A model generated the notes under the pieces. The model was not told the origin of the DNA, ran no database searches, and saw only the letters and a program-made list of their open reading frames with translations. Shown here piece after piece: positions 1 through 8,151 of a stretch of DNA of 64,000 nt. Origin of the DNA: Flavobacterium collinsii (GTDB lineage Bacteria; Bacteroidota; Bacteroidia; Flavobacteriales; Flavobacteriaceae); assembly GCF_902804485.1 (NCBI RefSeq), contig NZ_CADCST010000082.1:62001-126000 (forward strand), read 5' to 3'. Position 1 is the stretch's first letter; each line of letters opens with the position of its first letter. Both the position numbers and the translations under genes were made by a program.

Positions 1-447
1 AAACAATTCAACATTCGTCTTGGCGGAACTTACGCACAACACACCTATATCGATTTTAAACTTTCTGACAAACCAAGCGATCCTGTTCAAAATCTGGACG
101 GGAAAGAAATGCCGGCCGCACCAAAATGGTCTGGAAATTCTGAGGTAAGTTATTACCCAAACTGGCTTCCAAATTTTCGAACTTCTGTCGAATGGCAATT
201 GGTTGGGAGTTATTACCAAGATCAGATTAATACCGTAAAATATAGTGGTTATAACTTATTCAACGCCAGAATAGGTTATCAATGGAAAAGCATTGAAGTT
301 TACGGAAACGTACTCAATTTAACCGATAAATTATACGCTTATAATGTTTCGAGAGCCAATACCGCAAACGCTCAGCCCACTTATACAGCAGCAGCTCCAA
401 GAACTTTTGTGTTTGGAATACAGTATAATTTTTCATTAAAAAAATAG
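1..447 (+). CDS. TonB-dependent receptor, C-terminal fragment
   Basis: The reading frame is open from the first base of the window and stops at 445-447, so this is the 3' end of a longer gene and the start is not visible. The 148 visible residues alternate polar and aromatic residues as in outer-membrane beta-strands, contain the 'NVLNLTDKLYAYN' turn typical of the last strands of TonB-dependent receptors, and end with 'FGIQYNFSLKK', an aromatic-rich terminal strand. The family imports siderophores, haem, vitamins or glycans across the outer membrane using TonB energy. The PepSY membrane protein that follows suggests ferric-siderophore uptake, because such pairs are common; that substrate is inferred. 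Confidence 0.85.
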   Translation, partial: KQFNIRLGGTYAQHTYIDFKLSDKPSDPVQNLDGKEMPAAPKWSGNSEVSYYPNWLPNFRTSVEWQLVGSYYQDQINTVKYSGYNLFNARIGYQWKSIEVYGNVLNLTDKLYAYNVSRANTANAQPTYTAAAPRTFVFGIQYNFSLKK

Positions 448-456
448 AATCCTTTT

Positions 457-523
457 TGCCACAGATTAAAGAATTTAAAAAGATTATTTTAAAAAATCAT
501 TCTAATCATTTTAATCTGCGGCA
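457..523. repeat. Intergenic fold-back repeat with 8-base periodicity
   Basis: Left arm 457-470 (tgccacagattaaa) pairs with right arm 510-523 (tttaatctgcggca) with a single G-U wobble. The sequence between can be cut into degenerate octamers built on 'agattaaa' and 'aaatcatt'. It lies directly after the receptor stop codon and may serve as a terminator. It belongs to the iterated-element class described under findings. Confidence 0.5.
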
Positions 524-550
524 CAAAATAATAATTATTAGAAGCTAATC

Positions 551-620
551 CCGCTCTCGGCTTTATCTTTTTATGTCCGCCGCGGCGGACATAAAAAGGA
601 TATCGCCTCCATCGGGGCTA
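551..620. repeat. REP-like element with perfect 32-bp palindrome
   Basis: Positions 567-598 form a perfect palindrome (ctttttatgtccgccg and its reverse complement). Flanking sequence on the right, up to the 'tcggggcta' at 612-620, resembles the short GC-rich REP-like elements scattered in Flavobacterium intergenic regions. I know this resemblance from memory and have not checked it by search. The element is far more GC-rich than its surroundings. An ATG at 573 inside it opens the PepSY frame but is probably not the real start. Confidence 0.55.
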
Positions 621-632
621 AAAAACCTAAAA

Positions 633-2231
633 ATGAGCAAAGAAATAAACAAAGACAAAAAATCTAAAAAGAAAGATTCAAAATTTGTCAAGAAAGTCAA
701 GCAGCACATGTACAAATGGCATCGAACAATTGGCTTAATAACCATTGTTCCGGTTATTTTCTGGACTTTATCAGGATTAATGCATCCGTTTATGGCGCAT
801 TTTTTTAAACCCGAAATTGCACGCGATAAACTAGAAATACCAATAATTGATAAAACCCAACTGCACTTTTCAATTCAGGAAGTTTTACAAAAAAATGAAA
901 TCACACAATTCAAAAATTTCCGAATCGTTTCATTCAACAACGCTACTTTTTATCAGGTAAAAACAATCTTTGGTGAACTGATCTATTTCGATACTTCGAA
1001 TGCAAAGAAGCTGGAAAACGGAGATCAAAAATATGCCGAATGGCTTTCGCGCTATTTTCTGGACGATCAAAAAAGCGCCATTAAACAAAGCGAAGTCGTA
1101 ACCGAATTTACGTCGCAATACAAATATGTCAATCGTTATTTACCCGTATACAAACTAAGTTTTGATCGTCCGGATGCCATGCAGGTTTATGTCGAAACAT
1201 CATCAGGCAAACTCGCCACTTATAACCCAACTTCGAGACAAGCGTTTATCTGGTTCTTTGATACGTTTCATAATTGGTCGTTTATCGATGTAATATCAAA
1301 CAATAGTATCCGAATTATAACGATGATTTTTTTGTTATCTATCATTGGCTTTTCGGCCATAAGCGGAATCGTGATTTATGGTTTATTATGGAAACAATTT
1401 AAAAAAACAGACTCTTTACAACCTAAAAAAGGCATTAGAAAATACCATCGCCAAATTGGTATTTGGATTTCGCTTTTTACCTTGACATTTGCTTTTAGCG
1501 GTGCTTACCATGCCACTACAAAATGGAATCCGTATACTTTATCGCAAATGGTTTACGAACCAACTTTCAAAACCAAAGAAATTTCTATTGCCAATACTAA
1601 TCTGGATTTAGACTGGAGCCGTTTTCAGAATGCGAGCATTATTACTTTAAATGACACAACCTATTTCCGTTGTCAATTGCTTGAAAAACAAAAATTCAAA
1701 ACATCGAAATCAGATTCTAATTCAAAATGGAACAAAAAAGAAGATCCAAAATCTGAAGTCGTTTATATTAATACCGCAACCAATAAAGTTATACCAGATT
1801 TGGATTTTCAATACGCTGAATTTCTCGCTTATTATTTTACAGATGGAGCTCCAAAAGCCGCTTGTTGCGAAATGGATCAAAGTTCAGATGAAACCCACAT
1901 CTCTCTAGAAAACTTAAAATTACTGGATGCTAAACTCTTAACTGATTTTAATAGTCGCGAATATGGCTTTGTCAACAAAAGATTACCGGTTATAAAACTA
2001 GCTTATGACACACCCGAAAAAACAACTTATTTCATTGAGACTTCGACCTCAAGATTAGCTGCCGTCGTTAAAAATGGTGATAGGATCGAAGGATATTCTT
2101 TTGCCATTCTTCACAAATTTTTATTTATGGATTGGGCAGGAAAGAATATTAGGGATCTAACAATGGTTATAGCCGCATTAACTATTTTAATTGTTAGTGT
2201 TTTGGGGTTTATTTTGTTTTTGAAGAAATAG
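633..2231 (+). CDS. PepSY-associated TM domain protein, likely iron-uptake related
   Basis: This is a polytopic inner-membrane protein of 532 residues. It shows an internal duplication: 'YKWHRTIGLITIVPVIFWTLSG' near the N-terminus and 'RKYHRQIGIWISLFTLTFAFSG' near the middle each begin a membrane segment with a conserved His and Gly, and each is followed by a periplasmic PepSY-like region. A final helix occupies the last 25 residues. Members of this family often sit beside TonB-dependent siderophore receptors, and some reduce ferric siderophores in the periplasm; the receptor just upstream fits. I chose the ATG at 633 because the in-frame ATG at 573 lies inside a REP-like palindrome and would add 20 non-membrane residues encoded by that repeat. 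Confidence 0.8.
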   Translation: MSKEINKDKKSKKKDSKFVKKVKQHMYKWHRTIGLITIVPVIFWTLSGLMHPFMAHFFKPEIARDKLEIPIIDKTQLHFSIQEVLQKNEITQFKNFRIVSFNNATFYQVKTIFGELIYFDTSNAKKLENGDQKYAEWLSRYFLDDQKSAIKQSEVVTEFTSQYKYVNRYLPVYKLSFDRPDAMQVYVETSSGKLATYNPTSRQAFIWFFDTFHNWSFIDVISNNSIRIITMIFLLSIIGFSAISGIVIYGLLWKQFKKTDSLQPKKGIRKYHRQIGIWISLFTLTFAFSGAYHATTKWNPYTLSQMVYEPTFKTKEISIANTNLDLDWSRFQNASIITLNDTTYFRCQLLEKQKFKTSKSDSNSKWNKKEDPKSEVVYINTATNKVIPDLDFQYAEFLAYYFTDGAPKAACCEMDQSSDETHISLENLKLLDAKLLTDFNSREYGFVNKRLPVIKLAYDTPEKTTYFIETSTSRLAAVVKNGDRIEGYSFAILHKFLFMDWAGKNIRDLTMVIAALTILIVSVLGFILFLKK

Positions 2232-2240
2232 AAAGAAAAT

Positions 2241-2430
2241 CTCGCAAAGTCGCAAAGGTTTTTAAAAGGCAATAATTAGATGCCTAGTTTGTCATTCGAG
2301 GGACGAGAAATCTCCGCTAGAAGCTCTACGAAGCTTGGAATCTCTTTACGGAGTTCCTTGCGAAGATTTCTCATCCCTCGAAATGACATAAAATGAGAAA
2401 AACTTTGCGACTTCGCGCCTTTGCGAGATT
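2241..2430. repeat. Nested inverted repeats between convergent genes
   Basis: Two nested fold-backs fill the gap. The outer arms are 2241-2257 (ctcgcaaagtcgcaaag) and about 2402-2427, which read as 8-base iterations of 'gactttgc'. The inner arms are about 2290-2316 and 2362-2388, built on 'tgtcattcgaggga' and 'tccctcgaaatgaca'. The unit lies between two genes that converge (PepSY and TrmH), so it could terminate both, or it could be a small non-autonomous mobile element inserted in an octamer fold-back. A decayed relative of the inner part is seen at 39380-39531. Confidence 0.6.
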
Positions 2431-2439
2431 CAAAAAAAC

Positions 2440-3111
2440 TTATACTTTGTCCTTAGGATTCTCTTCGTAGTACCTTGCTTCAATTCGTTTAATATCTTTA
2501 ATCGAATTTTTTGCCCAGGCCAAACGTTTCTCCAGAATTTCTTCTTCGGATAAATGCCAGTCAATATCTGATTTTTGCAATCGATTTGTTAGGTTTTGAA
2601 TGATGATAGCCGCCGAAACAGAGATATTCAGACTCTCAGTAAAACCTACCATTGGAATTTTAAGAAATCCATCGGCTTTGTCTAAAATTTCCTGTGACAA
2701 TCCGTCTCTCTCCGTTCCAAAGAATAATGCACTCGGTTTTGTAATATCAAAATCTTCCAGCAAACAATCATTTTCATGAGGCGTTGTAGCAATAATTTGA
2801 TATCCTTGATCTTTTAACGTAGAAATGCAAGTACTAACAGAATCATACTGATGAATATCTACCCATTTTTGGGCTCCCATAGCGATTTCTTTATCAATTT
2901 TCTTCCCGTAACGCTGTTCGATCACATTAAGTTCCTGAATTCCAAAAACCTCACAACTGCGCATCACGGCACTTGTATTGTGCATCTGAAAAACGTCCTC
3001 TACCACAATTGTAAAGTGCTTTGTACGGTTTCCGAGTACTTTCAGAAATTTTTCTTTTCGGTTATCAGTTAATATATTTTCAAGGAAAGCGAGGTAATCT
3101 AAATCAATCAT
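2440..3111 (-). CDS. TrmH-family (SpoU) RNA 2'-O-methyltransferase
   Basis: The protein has 223 residues with the three SPOUT motifs in order: 'NTSAVMRSCEVFG' (motif 1, with the catalytic Arg), 'FFGTERDGLS' (motif 2) and 'GFTESLNISVSAAI' (motif 3, the S-adenosylmethionine knot). A short helical C-terminal tail resembles that of TrmH, which makes Gm18 in tRNA. The family uses S-adenosylmethionine to methylate the 2'-hydroxyl of RNA in the cytoplasm. The exact target (tRNA or 23S rRNA) cannot be read from sequence alone, so no gene symbol is given. It converges with the PepSY gene and is separated from the sulfation cassette by 64 bases. Confidence 0.85.
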   Translation of the reverse strand: MIDLDYLAFLENILTDNRKEKFLKVLGNRTKHFTIVVEDVFQMHNTSAVMRSCEVFGIQELNVIEQRYGKKIDKEIAMGAQKWVDIHQYDSVSTCISTLKDQGYQIIATTPHENDCLLEDFDITKPSALFFGTERDGLSQEILDKADGFLKIPMVGFTESLNISVSAAIIIQNLTNRLQKSDIDWHLSEEEILEKRLAWAKNSIKDIKRIEARYYEENPKDKV

Positions 3112-3175
3112 TTCAATCTTATTTGTCGCAAAAATACATTATAAATAAAACACAAAGAAAAATTCAGGATTATTT

Positions 3176-4144
3176 TCAATGCGCTACATCTTCCAAAAGG
3201 ATATTTCCCAGCCTTTCATGTAAACTCTTTACTAATATCAAATCGATCTCTAAAGGTTCTTCATTGAAAGAATCCCCTTTAAAAACTGCTTTTTCATTTT
3301 TAGAATGTGTATTAAGTCGTTCGTACATCCCCTGAAGTTCACTAGCACTATAATCAATATCAATAAAAGATATAAACTTCTCTATAACACCTTTCATTCC
3401 ATCGTTATAATTGAGTTTTACAACATTCTGATCTGCTTCATAAAAATCCAGAAAACCCTGAAAATATTTCTCCAGTACCAAGGCTCCGTATTGCTGAAAA
3501 CTAATCTCACTGATTTCTTTAGCAGAAATTCCAAAAACTTCAGGTGGTAACAAATTCGGCACCATATGCATTCCCATCATTTTTTGATGAGATTTTAAAA
3601 CTTCGGTGGGATTTCGATAGAGCAAAGCAAAAGGCAATTTCGGAAATATCGATCTCAGATAGCCCGCTTTAAAAATATGCCAGGCATCCAGTTTTACAAT
3701 CAGATTATTTTGTTCCGGAAATCTTTTCTGACCCAAAAAGACTAGAGTCGCCTTTAAAAGCACATTTTTTTTCTCTAAGCCAAAATTATGGCTTCTTAAA
3801 ATTTCATCAATAAGAGGTGCTTCCGAAATCATAATGTTTTCAGTAGAAGTGGCCAGAGACTGACTTAACATTGTAGATCCGCATCGGGAGACATGAAACA
3901 CCAAGGCCTTTAATTCAACCGAAACAAGCTCCTGAGACCACTCTATTAAATTTTCAACGGTACTTACGGCTTTAATTAAACTCGAATTATAGGCATGACT
4001 TTTACATTTAGAAATGGTTTCATCAAAAAAAGGATCAACATACCTTTTGTCGTCCAGGTACAGCCATTCCAGATAAATCTCATTTTCTTTCTCGACTAGC
4101 TTATAGGGAATCCAATTGAATAAAGGATGATTTGTATTTTTCAT
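3176..4144 (-). CDS. Sulfotransferase family protein
   Basis: The protein has 322 residues. 'VFHVSRCGSTMLSQSL' (about 82-97) is the P-loop-like 5'-phosphosulfate binding motif, and 'LLYRNPTEVLKSHQK' (about 174-188) matches the Arg/Ser element that holds the 3'-phosphate of PAPS. No signal peptide or membrane helix is seen, so it should act in the cytoplasm. It starts 9 bases after the upstream dioxygenase gene and is co-directional with an APS kinase, so the operon both makes PAPS and uses it. The acceptor is unknown; carbohydrate, lipid, peptide or small-molecule hydroxyls are all possible. The first 80 residues match nothing I recognise. Confidence 0.8.
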   Translation of the reverse strand: MKNTNHPLFNWIPYKLVEKENEIYLEWLYLDDKRYVDPFFDETISKCKSHAYNSSLIKAVSTVENLIEWSQELVSVELKALVFHVSRCGSTMLSQSLATSTENIMISEAPLIDEILRSHNFGLEKKNVLLKATLVFLGQKRFPEQNNLIVKLDAWHIFKAGYLRSIFPKLPFALLYRNPTEVLKSHQKMMGMHMVPNLLPPEVFGISAKEISEISFQQYGALVLEKYFQGFLDFYEADQNVVKLNYNDGMKGVIEKFISFIDIDYSASELQGMYERLNTHSKNEKAVFKGDSFNEEPLEIDLILVKSLHERLGNILLEDVAH

Positions 4145-4153
4145 TTTCAGCGC

Positions 4154-4837
4154 TTATTTTGATTGTAAATCGGCTATAATCTGAGCTCCTGCTGCCGATG
4201 GATTTCGGGAAAGTTCTGCAATAATCTGTTGTTTTATCTCATCAGAATACTGTTCTTTTTTTCGGGAATAATGAATATCAAACCCCATATCTGTAAATAA
4301 TTTATCTGACCAGTCATTTCTGATACAATCCAGTGTAAGATGGATACGCGCTTCAGAACTTTTGTTTGCTACGCTATGTGGAAGCTGAAAATTAGCATAC
4401 CAGCACTCTCCCATTTCCATAGGGACCCGTTTTTTATCTACATAAAAGTACACGTCAGGATTTGTTATGATCGGAACATGAATTCTAAAAAATCCATCTT
4501 CATAAGAAGTATCATTATCGGTATGCTCTTTTATTTCGCTTTGAGGTCCTAACCGAAGCAATCGCACAGCCTCCTTTTCGCATTGAAACCAGTCCATAAT
4601 CTCTTTAAAATAATGACACCGATCCAGCAACTCCGTATTCTTATAATCTGTATTAGCAAAAGAAGTTATATCGTTTATCAAACCAGACTGTGATCTTAAA
4701 GACACACTTGTCCAATTGCCTTCGTAGCGGCCAGTATTAAAATGGGGCGTCCATAAATCATTTTCACATAAAGCAAATTCTTTCTGCAATTGTTCTATTG
4801 AAAAAGAAACGGGAAGTTTACTAGAGGAAGGATTCAT
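4154..4837 (-). CDS. Aspartyl/asparaginyl beta-hydroxylase-like 2-oxoglutarate/Fe(II) dioxygenase
   Basis: The protein has 227 residues with a compact cupin-type core. The iron-binding triad is visible as H105-x-D107 ('EHTDND') and H154 ('LPHSVANKS'), followed by R164 ('ARIHLTLD') in the position that holds 2-oxoglutarate. This is the arrangement of the aspartyl/asparaginyl hydroxylase family, which hydroxylates side chains or small molecules using O2 and 2-oxoglutarate. It is the middle gene of the APS kinase, dioxygenase, sulfotransferase run, 9 bases before the sulfotransferase. A reasonable inference is that it creates the hydroxyl that is later sulfated, but the substrate is unknown. Confidence 0.8.
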   Translation of the reverse strand: MNPSSSKLPVSFSIEQLQKEFALCENDLWTPHFNTGRYEGNWTSVSLRSQSGLINDITSFANTDYKNTELLDRCHYFKEIMDWFQCEKEAVRLLRLGPQSEIKEHTDNDTSYEDGFFRIHVPIITNPDVYFYVDKKRVPMEMGECWYANFQLPHSVANKSSEARIHLTLDCIRNDWSDKLFTDMGFDIHYSRKKEQYSDEIKQQIIAELSRNPSAAGAQIIADLQSK

Positions 4838-4964
4838 ATGCTTTATAAAAAATTAAATTAGTAAGTATTCTTTGGGGCCTGTAAATATATAAATTTTACA
4901 AAAGCTTTATCATCAAAGAAATAAGTAAAACAAATACAATTAGGAAACCTGCAGCTATTAAAAG

Positions 4965-5498
4965 TTAAGCCAAATCAGGCAAACTGTCTATAATAAAATC
5001 ATACAGTTTATGGGTTGAAAAAGAGACCGTTTCAAAATCGGTTTTCAATACTAAATCAGCGTTTGCAGGAACTTCGAAGACATCACTTATTCCTGTAAAA
5101 TTATTTATTTTGTCCCGATCGTTGTCCGGTAACAACGCCTTTTTATAGAGTCCTTTTGGATCTCTTTTTATTAAATTGTTAATCGAACAATCTAAATAAA
5201 CGGTTCTGACAAACTCATGATTCCTAAGTTCATTTCTCAGATTCTCATAGGGATTTATGACCGACATCAAAACAATCGTATCCGACACGACAAAATTTCG
5301 CCCGACATTAAAAAGCCGTCTCACATTCTCACAGCGGTCTTCTTTAGAGAATCCCAAATCTTTGCAAATTGTTTTCCGATAGACATCGCCATCAATTATC
5401 TCGACTTTATATTTTTTTTCTAATAAAAGCTGTCGAACATTTTCAGCCAATGTCGTTTTACCCGAACCCGATAATCCTGTAAATTGTATTAAAATCAT
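4965..5498 (-). CDS. cysC: Adenylylsulfate kinase (APS kinase)
   Basis: The protein has 177 residues, a little shorter than stand-alone CysC. It shows Walker A 'GLSGSGKTT' (8-16), 'DGDVYRKTICKDLGFS' (36-51) with the conserved Asp and Arg, 'RCENVRR' (55-61), and the 'DPKGLYKKA' and 'NFTGI' elements of the APS site. It phosphorylates adenylylsulfate to PAPS with ATP. The usual 'ISP' Ser, phosphorylated in the E. coli enzyme, is replaced here by Asn in 'VINPYE' (N82). No sulfate adenylyltransferase (cysDN) is in this window, so APS must come from elsewhere. The gene leads the run that contains the sulfotransferase, 127 bases upstream of the dioxygenase. Confidence 0.88.
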   Translation of the reverse strand: MILIQFTGLSGSGKTTLAENVRQLLLEKKYKVEIIDGDVYRKTICKDLGFSKEDRCENVRRLFNVGRNFVVSDTIVLMSVINPYENLRNELRNHEFVRTVYLDCSINNLIKRDPKGLYKKALLPDNDRDKINNFTGISDVFEVPANADLVLKTDFETVSFSTHKLYDFIIDSLPDLA

Positions 5499-5676
5499 TG
5501 AAAAACTCTTTTCTTTATATTCCTCACTAAAACTAAATCATTTGCAAGACCCAAACAACAAGTATAAATACGCTTTTATGGCACATCTAAACTACTAAAA
5601 GAATTCTACGAACCACGTCGCTTTTCTCCAAAAATCAATAAGTAAATCACTATTTTTATCCTTTAATTATAGCAAG

Positions 5677-6375
5677 ATGAAAAAGAAGTTAGTTGTTTTA
5701 ACCGGAGCCGGAATTAGTGCCGAAAGCGGAATAAAAACTTTTCGCGACAGTGATGGCTTATGGGAAGGCCATGATGTAATGGAGGTCGCTACTCCTGAAG
5801 GCTGGCGAAAAAATCAGGAATTAGTTCTCGACTTTTACAACAAAAGGCGCCAACAGCTTAAGGAAGTAGAACCCAATGCCGGGCATAAAATTCTGGCCGA
5901 ATTAGAGCAGGATTTTGACGTGTATGTTATTACTCAAAACGTAGATGATTTACACGAACGTGCCGGAAGTACAAAAATATTGCATTTGCATGGAGAATTG
6001 CTAAAGGTCCGAAGCACATACAACCGAAATGTAATTCTAGATTGGACCGACGATTTGTTTACTGGCGACACAGATAAAAACGGGCATCAGTTACGCCCTC
6101 ATATTGTTTGGTTTGGCGAAGATGTTCCGGCCCTTGAAGAAGCAATCGAAATTACCGAAACGGCAGATTATTTTGCAGTCATTGGAACATCTTTACAGGT
6201 ATATCCAGCCGCAGGATTAATTTCATATACCCCTTCGATTACTCCCGTTTTTTATATTGATCCAAATCCAATTGCAATCCCGAATATTCGAAACAAAGTT
6301 GAAGTAATTTCTAAAATTGCTTCAGAAGGCGTTGCTGAATTAAGAGACAAACTAAAATCAATTCCAGGCGTATAA
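5677..6375 (+). CDS. Sir2-family NAD-dependent protein deacylase (sirtuin)
   Basis: The protein has 232 residues. The NAD-binding 'GAGIS' (10-14), 'TQNVDDLH' (86-93) and catalytic His in 'LHLHGEL' (H105) are present. Tyr54 and Arg57 in 'FYNKRRQQL' match the Y-x-x-R pair that in CobB and SIRT5 recognises acidic acyl groups, so desuccinylase or demalonylase activity is likely in addition to deacetylation. The segment that normally carries four zinc-binding Cys (about 110-145) has none, so the small domain must fold without zinc. It runs in the same direction as purB, 198 bases upstream, but probably as a separate unit. Confidence 0.88.
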   Translation: MKKKLVVLTGAGISAESGIKTFRDSDGLWEGHDVMEVATPEGWRKNQELVLDFYNKRRQQLKEVEPNAGHKILAELEQDFDVYVITQNVDDLHERAGSTKILHLHGELLKVRSTYNRNVILDWTDDLFTGDTDKNGHQLRPHIVWFGEDVPALEEAIEITETADYFAVIGTSLQVYPAAGLISYTPSITPVFYIDPNPIAIPNIRNKVEVISKIASEGVAELRDKLKSIPGV

Positions 6376-6380
6376 TTATT

Positions 6381-6474
6381 GAACACAAATTTCACAAATT
6401 AACACGAAGATGATTTCTTTCAAACCAATTGATTATTTATAAATTAATTGATCTGTATAAATTAGTGAAATTTG
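6381..6474. repeat. Degenerate fold-back repeat downstream of the sirtuin gene
   Basis: The left arm 'acacaaatttcacaaatta' (6383-6401) can pair imperfectly with 'aattagtgaaatttgt' (6459-6474). This looks like a decayed member of the intergenic fold-back class and may weakly terminate the sirtuin transcript. Confidence 0.4.
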
Positions 6475-6519
6475 TATTTCTTTTACCTTTTAAATGCCCT
6501 CAATTGACGTGTAGACTAC

Positions 6520-6548
6520 TTCTAATTCGCAAATTCTGTTTATATTTG
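6520..6548 (+). promoter_or_regulatory. Candidate Bacteroidota promoter of purB
   Basis: TATATTTG at 6541-6548 matches the TAnnTTTG -7 box, 26 bases before the purB start codon. The -33 element is weak: TTC at 6520-6522, spaced 18 bases, stands in for TTG. Confidence 0.5.
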
Positions 6549-6573
6549 TGCCTTTCGAACAAACAACATAACA

Positions 6574-7920
6574 ATGACTACTTTAAACGAATTGAATGCT
6601 ATATCTCCAATTGATGGAAGATATAGAAATAAAACCCTTTCATTAGCACCATTTTTCTCAGAAGAAGCTCTAATCAAATACCGTGTATTGGTTGAAGTTG
6701 AATATTTCATCGCTTTATGCGAAGTGCCTTTACCGCAGCTTGCAGGCATAAACTCTGATTTGTTTGACAGTTTGAGAAATATCTACAAAAATTTCTCTAC
6801 TGAAGACGCGCTTTGGATTAAGGAAACCGAAAAAGTAACCAACCATGATGTAAAAGCTGTGGAATACTTTATCAAAGATGCTTTTGAAAAACTGGGCTTA
6901 TCTCAATACAAAGAATTCATTCACTTCGGATTAACTTCTCAGGACATTAACAATACTGCGATTCCGCTTTCTACAAAAGAAGCTTTTGAGCAGGTTTATA
7001 TGCCTTCGCTAATTGCTTTAATTTCTAAATTAAAAGAATTAAGCGTAGAATGGAGAGACATTCCAATGTTGGCCCGCACACACGGACAGCCAGCTTCTCC
7101 TACTCGTTTAGGGAAAGAAATTTTAGTTTTTGTAGAGCGTTTAGAAGAGCAAATGCGTTTGTTATTTAACATTCCGTTTGCCGCTAAATTTGGTGGTGCA
7201 ACCGGAAATTACAATGCGCATCACGTAGCTTACCCACAAATCGACTGGAAACAATTTGGTAATAAATTTGTTGAAACTGATTTAGGCTTACACCATTCAT
7301 TCCCAACAACTCAAATCGAACATTACGATCATTTTGCTGCATTTTTTGATGCTTTAAAAAGAATCAATACAATTATCATCGACTTAGATCGTGATATCTG
7401 GACGTATGTTTCGATGGATTACTTTAAACAAAAAATCAAAGCAGGAGAAATTGGTTCGTCTGCTATGCCACATAAAGTAAACCCGATTGATTTTGAAAAT
7501 TCAGAAGGAAACTTAGGAATTGCCAATGCTATTTTTGAACATTTGGCAGCAAAATTACCGGTTTCAAGATTACAGCGCGATCTAACAGACAGTACTGTTT
7601 TACGTAACATTGGAGTTCCTATGGGACACACAATTATTGCTTTTGAAGCTTCTTTAAAAGGTTTAAACAAACTATTACTAAACGAGGCTAAATTTGCTGA
7701 AGATTTAGAAAAAAACTGGGCTGTTGTAGCCGAAGCAATTCAGACAATTTTACGTCGTGAGGCGTATCCAAATCCGTATGAAGCTTTGAAAGGTTTGACC
7801 AGAACAAATGAAGCAATTGACAAAAAAGCCATTCATAATTTTATTGCAACTTTAGAAGTTTCTGACGCTGTTAGAGCCGAATTAATGGCCATTACCCCTA
7901 GCAACTATGTAGGAATCTAA
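6574..7920 (+). CDS. purB: Adenylosuccinate lyase
   Basis: This 448-residue member of the fumarase/aspartase superfamily has the signature loop 'SSAMPHKVNPIDFENSEGN' near residue 295-313, 'THGQPASPT' with the catalytic His near 170, and 'TSQDINNT' near 121-128. It releases fumarate from adenylosuccinate (AMP synthesis) and from SAICAR (IMP synthesis) in the cytoplasm as a homotetramer. Length and N-terminal 'LNAISPIDGRY' match the E. coli-type clade. The gene has its own candidate promoter and a strong terminator, so it looks monocistronic. Confidence 0.97.
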   Translation: MTTLNELNAISPIDGRYRNKTLSLAPFFSEEALIKYRVLVEVEYFIALCEVPLPQLAGINSDLFDSLRNIYKNFSTEDALWIKETEKVTNHDVKAVEYFIKDAFEKLGLSQYKEFIHFGLTSQDINNTAIPLSTKEAFEQVYMPSLIALISKLKELSVEWRDIPMLARTHGQPASPTRLGKEILVFVERLEEQMRLLFNIPFAAKFGGATGNYNAHHVAYPQIDWKQFGNKFVETDLGLHHSFPTTQIEHYDHFAAFFDALKRINTIIIDLDRDIWTYVSMDYFKQKIKAGEIGSSAMPHKVNPIDFENSEGNLGIANAIFEHLAAKLPVSRLQRDLTDSTVLRNIGVPMGHTIIAFEASLKGLNKLLLNEAKFAEDLEKNWAVVAEAIQTILRREAYPNPYEALKGLTRTNEAIDKKAIHNFIATLEVSDAVRAELMAITPSNYVGI

Positions 7921-7942
7921 AGAAAACCTATAATATTTTCGC

Positions 7943-7976
7943 AAAAAAAGCTATCTTTATCGATAGCTTTTTTTAT
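7943..7976 (+). terminator. Intrinsic terminator after purB
   Basis: Arms aaaaaaagctatc (7943-7955) and gatagcttttttt (7962-7974) enclose a six-base loop and run into a T tract, 22 bases after the purB stop. Confidence 0.85.
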
Positions 7977-8151
7977 TTACAAATCGTACTAAAAAATTAG
8001 CCGGACGATTTCACTCTCTCTTTTATTTTCTGAAGGAGTTGTGAGTGAACATAATTTACATTGAAAAGCTGTTCTTTCAGAAAACTGTTTTTTTTAGCAA
8101 AAAAACTGAAACAACAAGCTGAATGATTTTCTTAACAAAAAACACTACTCT

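Noticed and set aside
563..745. Open frame of 60 codons on the minus strand across the REP-like palindrome
   Set aside because: It arises from the palindrome and the opposite strand of the PepSY gene. It has no family match or sensible start.
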